DNA of 33,423 bases from JBOGIG01 sp050742455 (GTDB lineage Bacteria > Actinomycetota > Acidimicrobiia > Acidimicrobiales > JBOGIG01), in the NCBI GenBank assembly GCA_050742455.1, contig JBOGIG010000058.1:1-33423 (forward strand), in the 5' to 3' direction. The translations under genes and the position numbers were made by a program. The notes below the pieces were generated by a model that was given only the letters and a program-made list of their open reading frames with translations, was not told the DNA's origin and ran no database searches. Shown one piece after another: positions 15,336 to 22,634 of the stretch (positions within the stretch are counted from its first letter, which is position 1; every line of letters begins with the position of its first letter).

Positions 15336-16871
15336 TCAGCCTCCGGGCTGATCCAGGTAGGCGGGGTGGGCAACCTCCAGCTTTGCCCGGACTGAGGCCC
15401 CGACCACATCGGTGACTTCGGGCATGCGTTCGTCCAACCCACTCGAACGTATGGACCGGGCCAACTCGGCATCGTCTGGGACCCCCAGACCGGCCAGCCT
15501 CTGGGCGTGAGCCTTGATCTGACCGGGTCCCAGAGTGATCTCACGCTCCACCATGGCCAGGACCCGCCCCGCCACCCGGGCATGGAAAGAGACCCGTCCA
15601 TCTGTGGCTCCCATGACCTCGCCTTCCACGAATTCCCTTACCGCCTCGACCAGTGCGGCCGCACTCGGAACACCGTGCAGTCCGGGACCGCCGTGCAGCC
15701 CTGGAACAGGCTTCAGCGCCTGGACATCGCCAGGCTCCGACACTCGGGGCAGGATAGGTTCCTCATCTGCGGGCCCCACTCCGCCCTGGCCCGCTACGAC
15801 GGCGCCCAAGGAGGGCGAGGACCGGTAGCCCAGCGCCTCCAACAGATCCCATTCGACCTCGCACACCCGTCGGCCGATGGCGGCCAGTTCCACCGAACGG
15901 ACCAAACCCGAGGTGTGGGAGCGGGCCTGCACCATGCACATGATCCCCCACTTCAGATTGCCCAGTACCTCCCACCATGCCAGTGCATCACGATCCACTC
16001 GGCGGCCGCCGGCCTCCTCGTACACCGAGATCAGCTCATCACGGGTGCCAAAGCCGCCGACTGGCAGGGCCTGTCCGAATCGCCAGGACTTGACGCACAT
16101 CCAGGCCAGGTCCTCCATGGGATCCCCGGCATGGACTAACTCCCAGTCCAACACCGACCGCAACCCCCCCGGACCGACGATGAAGTTGCCAATGCGAAAG
16201 TCACCGTGAACGACAGCGCGAGGGCCGGGTACAGGCCGATGGGCCTCCAGCCAGCGAAAGGCCAACTCGAAAGTCGGGCTGGGCTGGTCCATCTCGTCGA
16301 GAACCATGCGGAACTGGGCCACTTGGTCTCCGCAGTCCAATCCCTCGACAGAGCGGGGGTCGATGGAGTGAATGGCGGCCGCGGCCCTTGCGCACTGGGC
16401 TGTCAACGCGGCCCGGGCCTCCCGGTAGGCGTCGTCACGGAGAATCCGGCGGGGAATGGTCTCACCGTCAATTCGCTGCATGATCAAAAAGGCCGAGCCG
16501 TCCAGACCGGGATCGTCATCCGCCACGATTAGGGCCGGGACGGGAACTCCTGCTCTGCCCGCAGCCTCCATGGCCCGAGCCTCAAGAGCCATCCGGCCCG
16601 GTACCGCCCCCACCGGATCCCGGCGCAGGATCAGGGGGTGGCTCGACCGGTCCGCTTCGATGGCCGAAAAGGCCCAGGTTTCACGCGAGGCTCCGCCCGA
16701 TAGGCGGGTCAGGCCTTCAGTGGTGACTGCATGGCCATAAATCCCCTGAAGCACGCGGGACAAGCCCGCCGACAACTCTGCCACCTGGTCGGTCACTGTC
16801 ACCTGGTCCTCACCGGCCATCTGGTCACGACCGATGTCAGCGGGATCCGGTTGTTGAGGGCAGGAATGCAC
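15336..16871 (-). CDS. APH-type phosphotransferase fused to DUF6285
   Basis: A 511-aa two-domain protein. Residues about 50-350 form an aminoglycoside-phosphotransferase/ACAD10-like kinase: the nucleotide loop LSGGASRETWAF, then the catalytic VVHGDFRIGNFIV (H222, D224, N229) and the metal-binding SVLDWELVHAGDP (D242). Residues about 400-511 match DUF6285, which I know mostly as a separate protein beside such kinases. Kinases of this family act in hydroxyacyl or lipid-like substrate breakdown next to acyl-CoA dehydrogenases, but none is present here. GTG 16871 is supported by a TAGCAT box at 16886-16881 implying a very short leader. ATG 16820 is an alternative. It is co-transcribed with the GNAT gene. 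Confidence 0.85.
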   Translation of the reverse strand: MHSCPQQPDPADIGRDQMAGEDQVTVTDQVAELSAGLSRVLQGIYGHAVTTEGLTRLSGGASRETWAFSAIEADRSSHPLILRRDPVGAVPGRMALEARAMEAAGRAGVPVPALIVADDDPGLDGSAFLIMQRIDGETIPRRILRDDAYREARAALTAQCARAAAAIHSIDPRSVEGLDCGDQVAQFRMVLDEMDQPSPTFELAFRWLEAHRPVPGPRAVVHGDFRIGNFIVGPGGLRSVLDWELVHAGDPMEDLAWMCVKSWRFGQALPVGGFGTRDELISVYEEAGGRRVDRDALAWWEVLGNLKWGIMCMVQARSHTSGLVRSVELAAIGRRVCEVEWDLLEALGYRSSPSLGAVVAGQGGVGPADEEPILPRVSEPGDVQALKPVPGLHGGPGLHGVPSAAALVEAVREFVEGEVMGATDGRVSFHARVAGRVLAMVEREITLGPGQIKAHAQRLAGLGVPDDAELARSIRSSGLDERMPEVTDVVGASVRAKLEVAHPAYLDQPGG

Positions 16872-16956
16872 ACGATTCTCATGCTAAGTGCCCCGACGGG
16901 TTCGAGCCTCGATATTGTGGGGTCGTCCATAGACCGCCACAGCGAAAGGGACGGCC

Positions 16957-17340
16957 ATGCCCACCCCCGAAGAGGTTCGTGCCGCCATCAATGCCTACGT
17001 CAAAGCCTTCGACGCCCAGGACAAAGCGGCATTCCTGGACGTCTTCACCGACGACGCCCGCCAGATCGATCCCGCCCCGGGACCGGCCAACGTCGGCAAG
17101 GAGGCCATCGGAGCATTTTGGGACAACGCCGCCCAGATGGCTGAAAGTTTCAAGTTCAACGTCCACAACATCATTGTGTGCGGGGATGAGGCGGCCATGA
17201 TCTTCACCATGACGTTGGGATTGGCCGACAAGAGCCGCGTCAAGTTTGACGGCGTCGACATCTTCAAGGTCGCCGAGTCGGGCAAGGTGGAGTCCATCAC
17301 CGCCTACTGGGACCCCACCCAGATTGTTCCGGCCGACTGA
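16957..17340 (+). CDS. SnoaL/NTF2-like protein (ketosteroid-isomerase fold)
   Basis: A 127-aa single-domain protein with the NTF2-like cone fold: an N-terminal helix block (EEVRAAINAYVKAFDAQDKAAFLDVF), TDDARQIDPAPGPANVGKEAI, and C-terminal beta strands ending GKVESITAYWDPTQIV. The pattern resembles steroid delta-isomerase-like and SnoaL-like proteins. D43 (DPAPGP) sits where the catalytic acid occurs in some members, but activity cannot be assigned. AAAGGGA lies just upstream of the ATG. It is divergent from the phosphotransferase gene, and its stop codon lies in a 17-bp tandem repeat. Confidence 0.85.
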   Translation: MPTPEEVRAAINAYVKAFDAQDKAAFLDVFTDDARQIDPAPGPANVGKEAIGAFWDNAAQMAESFKFNVHNIIVCGDEAAMIFTMTLGLADKSRVKFDGVDIFKVAESGKVESITAYWDPTQIVPAD

Positions 17341-17378
17341 CTGCTCCGGCCGACTGAAGGCTCCGGCCGACTTTGGGT
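17328..17378. repeat. 17-bp tandem repeat x3 spanning the SnoaL-like stop
   Basis: Three units each begin TCCGGCCGACT (17328-17344, 17345-17361, 17362-17378) and vary only in the last bases. The first holds the last codons and TGA of the SnoaL-like gene. Confidence 0.8.
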
Positions 17379-17406
17379 TGGGGCCGATTCAGGACGGGGG
17401 CATGGT

Positions 17407-17985
17407 TCAGGCATGGAGAGGAACACGGCCCAAGAAGCGCATCCTGGCACGGTCGTCGCTGAGTTCCACCTGGCATCCGACAAAGCCGGCGCCAATCAGC
17501 CGCCGGCGGAAGTCGCCGCTTTCGACGGGCACGCAGACGTCACCCTCGTGGATCTGGCGAAATGCCTCGCTGTCCTGGCTGTCCACTCCCGTAAAGATGC
17601 CTCCGGGGCGCACCACACGACAAACCTCGGCCAATAGCTGATCCTGGAGGGATCGACTCGGCACGTGGTGCAGCATGGTGAACGACAGAGCCGAGTCGAA
17701 ACGGTCGGCTTGAAAAGGCATGGCGGTGGCGTCGGCGTTTACGACGGTCACGGATGTGGCGGTCAACCTGTCCGCCAGAGCGGCGGCCAGATCGGCGTCG
17801 GCCTCCAGGGCAGTAAGGCTGGCGACCCGGCTCATCAACAGGTCCGTGGTACGACCTGGGCCTGGGCCTATTTCGAGGGCTGAGGCGCCCAGATCGAGCC
17901 CGGCCAGCACCCAGGGCAACAGAGTCTGTTCCACGTGATCGCCCCATTCGACGCTGGAGCACAGCTGGAGATGAAGCTCGTTCAA
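17407..17985 (-). CDS. Class I SAM-dependent methyltransferase (TTG start)
   Basis: A 192-aa methyltransferase with motif I ALEIGPGPGRTTDLL, the acidic motif II TALEADADL, NADATAMPFQADRFDSALSF and RVVRPGGIFTG. The N-terminal block LNELHLQLCSSVEWGDHVEQ is the usual start of this small family. The TTG at 17985 is chosen because GAGGAG lies 6 nt upstream on the minus strand and because the family begins there. An in-frame GTG at 18153 would extend the protein into the divergent SRAP gene and is unlikely. The substrate is unknown. Confidence 0.88.
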   Translation of the reverse strand: MNELHLQLCSSVEWGDHVEQTLLPWVLAGLDLGASALEIGPGPGRTTDLLMSRVASLTALEADADLAAALADRLTATSVTVVNADATAMPFQADRFDSALSFTMLHHVPSRSLQDQLLAEVCRVVRPGGIFTGVDSQDSEAFRQIHEGDVCVPVESGDFRRRLIGAGFVGCQVELSDDRARMRFLGRVPLHA

Positions 17986-18102
17986 GATTTCTCCTCGGTT
18001 CCTGGCCGGCCGACCGCCATGTGTCGGGCTTGGTTCAATGGATGGCCACCATAGATCCTCCCCCGGCTGCGGAGTCAGGACGGGGTGTGCGATCCTGTTG
18101 GC

Positions 18103-18816
18103 ATGTGTGGCCGGTTCACTCTTCACGAGCCAACCTCGGACCTGGTCGAGCAATTTGCGATTGACGAGGTCAGCGTGGACGAGGTCCTACCTCGCTGGAA
18201 TGTGGCACCGACCCAACTGGTGCTGGCGGTGACCACAGCCCAGGACGGCCACACCCGAATGTTGGGCAACCTGAGCTGGGGCCTGGTGCCGTGGTGGGCC
18301 AAGGATGCCAGGATCGGCAATCGGATGATCAATGCCCGGGCCGAGACCCTGGCCTCCAGCAAGGCCTTTCGCTCTGCCTTCGATAGGCGGCGCTGCCTCA
18401 TTCCGGCAAGTGGCTTCTTCGAGTGGAAGCACACCGGGGAGGTGTTCAAGAAAAGGCCCCGGCGCCGGCCCTATTACGTAAGGGCGATCGATGGCGAACC
18501 TCTGGCTCTCGGCGGGCTGTGGGAGGCCTGGCGCAATTCCGAGGGCCACTGGCTACGCACCTGCACCATCGTGACCACGACACCGAACGCCACCATTTCG
18601 CAGCTGCACGACCGGATGCCGGTGATCCTTGCTCCGCGTGACTGGGACCGATGGCTGGCAACTTCGCCGCTCACGACCCGGGAGCGCACCTCCCTTCTGG
18701 TACCGGCGCCCGATGACCTGCTCATGATCAGCCCGGTTGGCGACGGGGTGAACAATGCCAGGAATGAGGGACCTGATCTGATCGAACCATCCCAGGCTGG
18801 AGCACGTAGCGTCTAA
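18103..18816 (+). CDS. SRAP domain protein (YedK/HMCES-like)
   Basis: A 237-aa protein that crosslinks to abasic sites in single-stranded DNA. The essential Cys follows the initiator Met (MCGRF), which fixes the start at ATG 18103 and excludes the in-frame GTG at 18085. The other active-site residues are N33 (RWNVAPTQ), E107 (SGFFEWKH) and H169 (LHDRMPVIL). The fold-specific WGLVPWWAKD and NARAETLASSKAFR segments are present. Such proteins shield abasic sites and are linked to the SOS response in bacteria. Its stop codon lies inside the first hicAB palindrome at 18811. Confidence 0.95.
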   Translation: MCGRFTLHEPTSDLVEQFAIDEVSVDEVLPRWNVAPTQLVLAVTTAQDGHTRMLGNLSWGLVPWWAKDARIGNRMINARAETLASSKAFRSAFDRRRCLIPASGFFEWKHTGEVFKKRPRRRPYYVRAIDGEPLALGGLWEAWRNSEGHWLRTCTIVTTTPNATISQLHDRMPVILAPRDWDRWLATSPLTTRERTSLLVPAPDDLLMISPVGDGVNNARNEGPDLIEPSQAGARSV

Positions 18817-18851
18817 CAGGCTAGACAGACAGCCGTCTATCTGGATAGACT
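18811..18851 (+). promoter_or_regulatory. hicAB promoter with two tandem palindromic operators
   Basis: Site 1 (18811-18826) is GTCTA-N6-TAGAC. Site 2 (18835-18850) is GTCTATCTGGATAGAC, with perfect 7-bp arms. Their centres are 24 bp apart. TAGACA (18822-18827) and TAGACT (18846-18851), 18 bp apart, read as -35 and -10 boxes, each overlapping one palindrome. The -10 ends 7 nt before the hicA GTG, so the mRNA is probably leaderless. HicB binding is inferred. Confidence 0.7.
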
Positions 18852-18857
18852 AAAAAG

Positions 18858-19058
18858 GTGAGCGCTCGGGCGCTGCTGCGCAGGCTGCACGAACGGGGCT
18901 GCGAACCTGTGCGCCAGCGAGGATCCCACCAGATCTGGAGGTGCCGCAACTGCCAGACGCTGGTCCCGCTCCACACCGGCGACATACCGGCAGGGACGCT
19001 GCGTTCCATCGAACGCGACCTCGAAGCGTGCCTGGGCCCGAAGTGGCTCTCCCGATGA
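18858..19058 (+). CDS. hicA: HicA family mRNA interferase toxin
   Basis: A 66-aa toxin with the HicA dsRNA-binding-like fold: SARALLRRLHERGCEPVRQ, then the catalytic His in QRGSHQIWRC (H24), then LVPLHTGDIPAGTLRSIERD. HicA cleaves mRNA and tmRNA in other bacteria. Length is typical. The GTG 18858 lacks a ribosome site but fits a leaderless transcript from the promoter just upstream. A Cys pair (CRNC) replaces the usual hydrophobic strand residues. Its stop TGA overlaps an ATG (ATGA at 19055) in the hicB frame. The order toxin-then-antitoxin is standard for hicAB. Confidence 0.9.
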   Translation: MSARALLRRLHERGCEPVRQRGSHQIWRCRNCQTLVPLHTGDIPAGTLRSIERDLEACLGPKWLSR

Positions 19059-19093
19059 CCGCCCGCCCCAACCGCCACATGATGGAGGACAAC

Positions 19094-19504
19094 ATGGAGA
19101 CCTACACCGCCCGCCTAGAACGGGAAGAGGACGGCCGCTGGACCGTCGAACTCGAAGAGGAACCGCGGGTCCACACCTGGGGCAAAACCGTAGAGCAAGC
19201 CCTCGCCCGCATGCGTGACGCCGCCGCCCTGTGGTTCGAAACCGACGAGCACGAGATCGACCTCATCCCCCAAGCGGTGCTGCCCAAGACCACCAGACGG
19301 ACAGTCGATCAGGCCCGCCAAGCCCGAGAGCAAGCCCGCAACGCCGACCGCTTGGCCGTGGAGCAGACCCGGAAGGCCGCCACGGCGCTCACCAATCGAG
19401 GGATCAGCATGCGTGACGCCGCTGCCATCTTGGGCATCTCCCACCAGCGTGTCCACCAGCTCCTTGCACCGGAACCCAATCCGCCGCGGCGCAGAGCCAG
19501 CTGA
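19094..19504 (+). CDS. hicB: HicB family antitoxin with C-terminal HTH
   Basis: A 136-aa antitoxin. The N-terminal degenerate RNase-H-like domain starts METYTARLEREEDGRWTVEL and continues VHTWGKTVEQALARMRDAAALWF, as in HicB. A charged helical linker (RQAREQARNADRLAVEQ) leads to a helix-turn-helix, RGISMRDAAAILGISHQRVHQLL, near residues 108-130, which would bind the palindromes before hicA. ATG 19094 has GGAGG at 19084-19088, 5 nt upstream. ATG 19055, overlapping the hicA stop, would add 13 residues and is the alternative. HicB neutralises HicA and represses the operon in studied cases. Confidence 0.9.
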   Translation: METYTARLEREEDGRWTVELEEEPRVHTWGKTVEQALARMRDAAALWFETDEHEIDLIPQAVLPKTTRRTVDQARQAREQARNADRLAVEQTRKAATALTNRGISMRDAAAILGISHQRVHQLLAPEPNPPRRRAS

Positions 19505-19525
19505 CAAGGATCGGTTCCCCGAATC

Positions 19526-19541
19526 GGTGGGCCGACCCACC
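19526..19541. terminator. Perfect hairpin after hicB
   Basis: GGTGGG-CCGA-CCCACC is a 6-bp perfect stem with a tetraloop, 22 bp after the hicB stop. No U-tract follows. It may end hicAB transcription. The remaining gap to panE (to 19665) shows nothing else. Confidence 0.35.
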
Positions 19542-19665
19542 CGCGTCACGTCCGGTCGACCCCTGGTGTCCACGCAGTTAGCCCTTCGGAGTTGCCAACC
19601 GGTCCCTCGGAGGCCAGTGCACCCGCAACACCCGCTCATTTCTGAAGTGCCGGTAATGCATCGGG

Positions 19666-20652
19666 TCAGGCAAGCTCCGTCCGGGCTTCCAAAAGAGCCA
19701 GGAACTCGGCTGGGGACAGCATGCCAGGCCCGCTGCCCTGGGCCGAGGCCTCCCTGGCCAGGCGCTGGAGCAGTTCATTGGCCGGCGTCGGTACCCCGTA
19801 GATCCGCCCGAGGAGGACGATCTCACCGTTGAGGTAGTCGGTCTCAATGCTTCCAGTGCCTCGACGCAGGCTCTGCCAGGATGACCCGCCGGGCCGGACC
19901 TCTCCCCCGATCAGGCCCAGCTGCAACAGGTCGCCCCGTCGGTCAAGATCCTCCTGGACGCTGGCCAATTCCAGCCCGGCCGCTCCAAGCACCGCCTCCC
20001 CCTCTTGGGCGACGATGGTCCCCAACTCACCCCGCCGAGCGGCCGGACCGCAGACGGCCTCGATTGCGTTGCCCAGATTGGTGATGAGCTTGCGGTTCTT
20101 CCACCGCCGGATGGCCGCGTCGGGTCTGGAGCTGAACGTGGCCGAGGCAAAGTCATCCGACACGGCCATGGTTGTCCTGTCGATCCCCGTGGGGAAGCGA
20201 CCGATGTCCAACATCCCGGTAACCGGAGTGGACCAGGCCTGGACCACCCCGGGCTGGAGGTAGGAGGTGGGACAGTTCACACTGACGGCATACACGTTGG
20301 GAAAGATCCGCAGGCACATCGACTCGTTGACCGTGCCGTTCTGCAGGCAAACAACAGGGCTGCCCAACGGCGCAATCGATGCCAATTGTCCGAGCGCCTG
20401 GGCGGTGTGCTGGGTCTTGACCGCCATCAGTACCGCGGTTTCGTCGGACCATTCGACGTGGGCCGGACCGGGCACCACCGGTATGGCGAGCGTGACGGGT
20501 CCGGTGGGCGACTCCAATCGCAACCCCCGGTCCCGGATGGCCTCCAGGTGAGGGCCTTCCCGGGCGATCAGGGTGACGTGGTGGCCGGCCTGGTGCAGGC
20601 GGGCCCCGACGACACCGCCGACTGCCCCAGCGCCCATGACCACGTACCTCAT
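19666..20652 (-). CDS. 2-dehydropantoate 2-reductase (PanE/ApbA family)
   Basis: A 328-aa NADPH-dependent reductase. The dinucleotide loop is RYVVMGAGAVGGVVGARL at the N-terminus (GxGAVG, residues 7-12), followed by AVKTQHTAQAL and the conserved QNGTVNE. The C-terminal domain has RRWKNRKLITNLGNAIEAV, where catalytic Lys/Asn residues occur in the family, and SSWQSLRRGTGSIETDYLNGEIV, typical of KPR C-terminal domains. KPR makes pantoate for CoA synthesis, but many family members have other substrates. It overlaps the chelatase gene by 4 bp (ATGA) and is thus the last gene of the cobalamin operon. Its link to cobalamin is not known. Confidence 0.88.
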   Translation of the reverse strand: MRYVVMGAGAVGGVVGARLHQAGHHVTLIAREGPHLEAIRDRGLRLESPTGPVTLAIPVVPGPAHVEWSDETAVLMAVKTQHTAQALGQLASIAPLGSPVVCLQNGTVNESMCLRIFPNVYAVSVNCPTSYLQPGVVQAWSTPVTGMLDIGRFPTGIDRTTMAVSDDFASATFSSRPDAAIRRWKNRKLITNLGNAIEAVCGPAARRGELGTIVAQEGEAVLGAAGLELASVQEDLDRRGDLLQLGLIGGEVRPGGSSWQSLRRGTGSIETDYLNGEIVLLGRIYGVPTPANELLQRLAREASAQGSGPGMLSPAEFLALLEARTELA

Positions 20653-22634
20653 CGCTCGGCGTGATCTGCGATGGCTCGGGCCAGGGCCGGACCTGAGAGC
20701 TCATCGAGGGTTAGATGCCGAGCCCCCATAGCCACACTCAGTTTGCGGGCCAGTCCCAAACGGGTCATTCCTGGACCCTCTTCTACGTCGACCACGACCG
20801 AGGCCAACCCCTGGCGCTTGACTTTCTCAGCAGCGACAAGAGCAGCCGCCCACGGATCCTGGCCCGCCGGCGCCATAGTTGCCCGACCATCGCTGACCAG
20901 GACCATCAGAGGTTGATGAGCCCCGGAGGAGGCCACCTGGGCCAAGTCCAGGCCCGCCAGGATGCCGGCGGCCAGGGGGGTGCGACCTCCGGTTGGGATC
21001 GGTCCGAGGCGGGCCTTGGCCACCTCGACGCTACCGGTCGGCCTCAGCACCACCTCGGCGTCGTCTCCGGAAAATGTCACCAGCGCCACTCGGTCCCGGC
21101 GCTGGTAGGCGTCGACCAGCAAGTTGACCACGGCGCCCTTGGCCGCCTCCATACGGTTCTCCACGCCCATGGAACCTGAGGCGTCGACGACCAAGATGAC
21201 CAGGTTGGCTACCCGTTGCCGGCGCACAGCTTGGCGAAGGTCCTCGGCTCGGACCAATGGAGCGGTCTGGGAGTCGGCGTCGGGCTCCACAGCAACAGGC
21301 TCGACAGCGTAGGTCTCGACCTCTCCGGCCCGGCGTCGTGCCGCGGTCCGTACCGTTGCCCCCAGAGCCAAGGGAAAATCACGGCCGTCAGGGGCCCTGT
21401 CCGCCACCAGGCGGCCGCGGGCTCCCTCGGAGGGCGTACGCCTTCCCGACGGAGATGCGCCATCTCTCAGTCTCGAAGCCTCCAATCTGATCACCGGCCG
21501 ACCGGGGCGGGGAGCGACCGGTTCGCTCGGATGGGGCGCCCCCGCCCCGGGGTGATGGGGCGCCGCCGCCCCGGGGTTATCCGGGGACCGGCTGTCATCG
21601 GACTCGACCGACTCAGAGGGCGAACGATCATTCGCATCGCCTGGGCGGGGTCCGTTGGGTCTCCCCACAGCACTCGAGTCCGGATCCGGATCCGGGTTCT
21701 GGGGTGGATCGTCCGGGCCCAAGGCGTCATCGAGGGCGTGGTCGAGTTCGTCGCCGTCGATGCCATGGTCCTCGAAGGGTGAACGGCGACGGCGATGGGC
21801 CAGGGCCAGCGGCGCCACCCGACGGACATGGACGGCCGTCGGGGCCGTATCGCCTTCCCATGCGGCCAGGGCCGAAACCGCCCGGCAGATCACGATGTCG
21901 GCCCGCAGTCCCTCGGCCCCGACGGAGGCACAAAGGCGCGACACGCCAAGGGTCAGGTTCGCGTCGAGGGCGCCTGTGCCGGATGGACCGTTACGCGCAT
22001 TGGCCAGGCGATCGACAAGGAGGCGTTCGTCCTCGGCCCACTGGGCGGCAAAACCTTGCGGGTCTGCGTCGAAAGCCAGTCTGCGACGAACAGCCTCGGC
22101 CCTGACACCGGCATCGAGCGAGGCAGCCACGTCCACGCACAAGCCGAAGCGGTCGAGGAGCTGGGGGCGAAGCTCCCCCTCTTCGGGGTTCATCGAACCC
22201 ACCAGGAGGAACCGGCTGGGGTGGGTGTGGGAGATTCCCTCCCGTTCGACGCGGTTGATCCCGCTGGCGGCCACGTCCAAGAGCACATCGACCAGGTGAT
22301 CGGGCAACAGGTTGACCTCGTCGACGTAGAGAACTCCTCCATGCGCGGCGGCCAACAGCCCGGAGGCAAATCTCTGCTCACCGCCGGTCAGGGCGGCGGC
22401 CAGGTCGATCGAGCCAACCAGGCGGTCCTCAGTCGCCCCGACCGGAAGTTCGATGAACGGGGCCCCCGCACCCAGCAGCGCGGCCAGGCCCCGGGCCAGA
22501 GTCGTCTTGGCACTGCCCTTCTGCCCCCGCAATAAGAGGCCGCCGACGGCCGGGTCCACGGCGTTGAGAATGAGGGCCAGCTTGGCTTCATCGGCGCCGA
22601 CCACGGCCGAGAAGGGGAACTGAACCGCTGTCAT
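20649..22634 (-). CDS. Fused ChlI/ChlD-type chelatase subunit (CobN partner)
   Basis: A 661-aa single-chain AAA+ plus VWA protein. The AAA+ module has Walker A RGQKGSAKTT (36-45), Walker B VLYVDEVNLL (101-110) and sensor-like SMNPEEGELRPQLLDRFG. A long acidic and Pro-rich linker (about 320-420) contains DPDPDSS and APHHPGAGAPHP stretches. The VWA domain starts at about 478 with the MIDAS motif DASGSM (484-489) and GGRTPL. In actinobacteria such fusions lie by or with cobN and are expected to serve as the ATPase partner of CobN instead of CobS/CobT. ATG 22634 overlaps the cobN stop and has GGAGGAGGG upstream. Confidence 0.9.
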   Translation of the reverse strand: MTAVQFPFSAVVGADEAKLALILNAVDPAVGGLLLRGQKGSAKTTLARGLAALLGAGAPFIELPVGATEDRLVGSIDLAAALTGGEQRFASGLLAAAHGGVLYVDEVNLLPDHLVDVLLDVAASGINRVEREGISHTHPSRFLLVGSMNPEEGELRPQLLDRFGLCVDVAASLDAGVRAEAVRRRLAFDADPQGFAAQWAEDERLLVDRLANARNGPSGTGALDANLTLGVSRLCASVGAEGLRADIVICRAVSALAAWEGDTAPTAVHVRRVAPLALAHRRRRSPFEDHGIDGDELDHALDDALGPDDPPQNPDPDPDSSAVGRPNGPRPGDANDRSPSESVESDDSRSPDNPGAAAPHHPGAGAPHPSEPVAPRPGRPVIRLEASRLRDGASPSGRRTPSEGARGRLVADRAPDGRDFPLALGATVRTAARRRAGEVETYAVEPVAVEPDADSQTAPLVRAEDLRQAVRRQRVANLVILVVDASGSMGVENRMEAAKGAVVNLLVDAYQRRDRVALVTFSGDDAEVVLRPTGSVEVAKARLGPIPTGGRTPLAAGILAGLDLAQVASSGAHQPLMVLVSDGRATMAPAGQDPWAAALVAAEKVKRQGLASVVVDVEEGPGMTRLGLARKLSVAMGARHLTLDELSGPALARAIADHAER

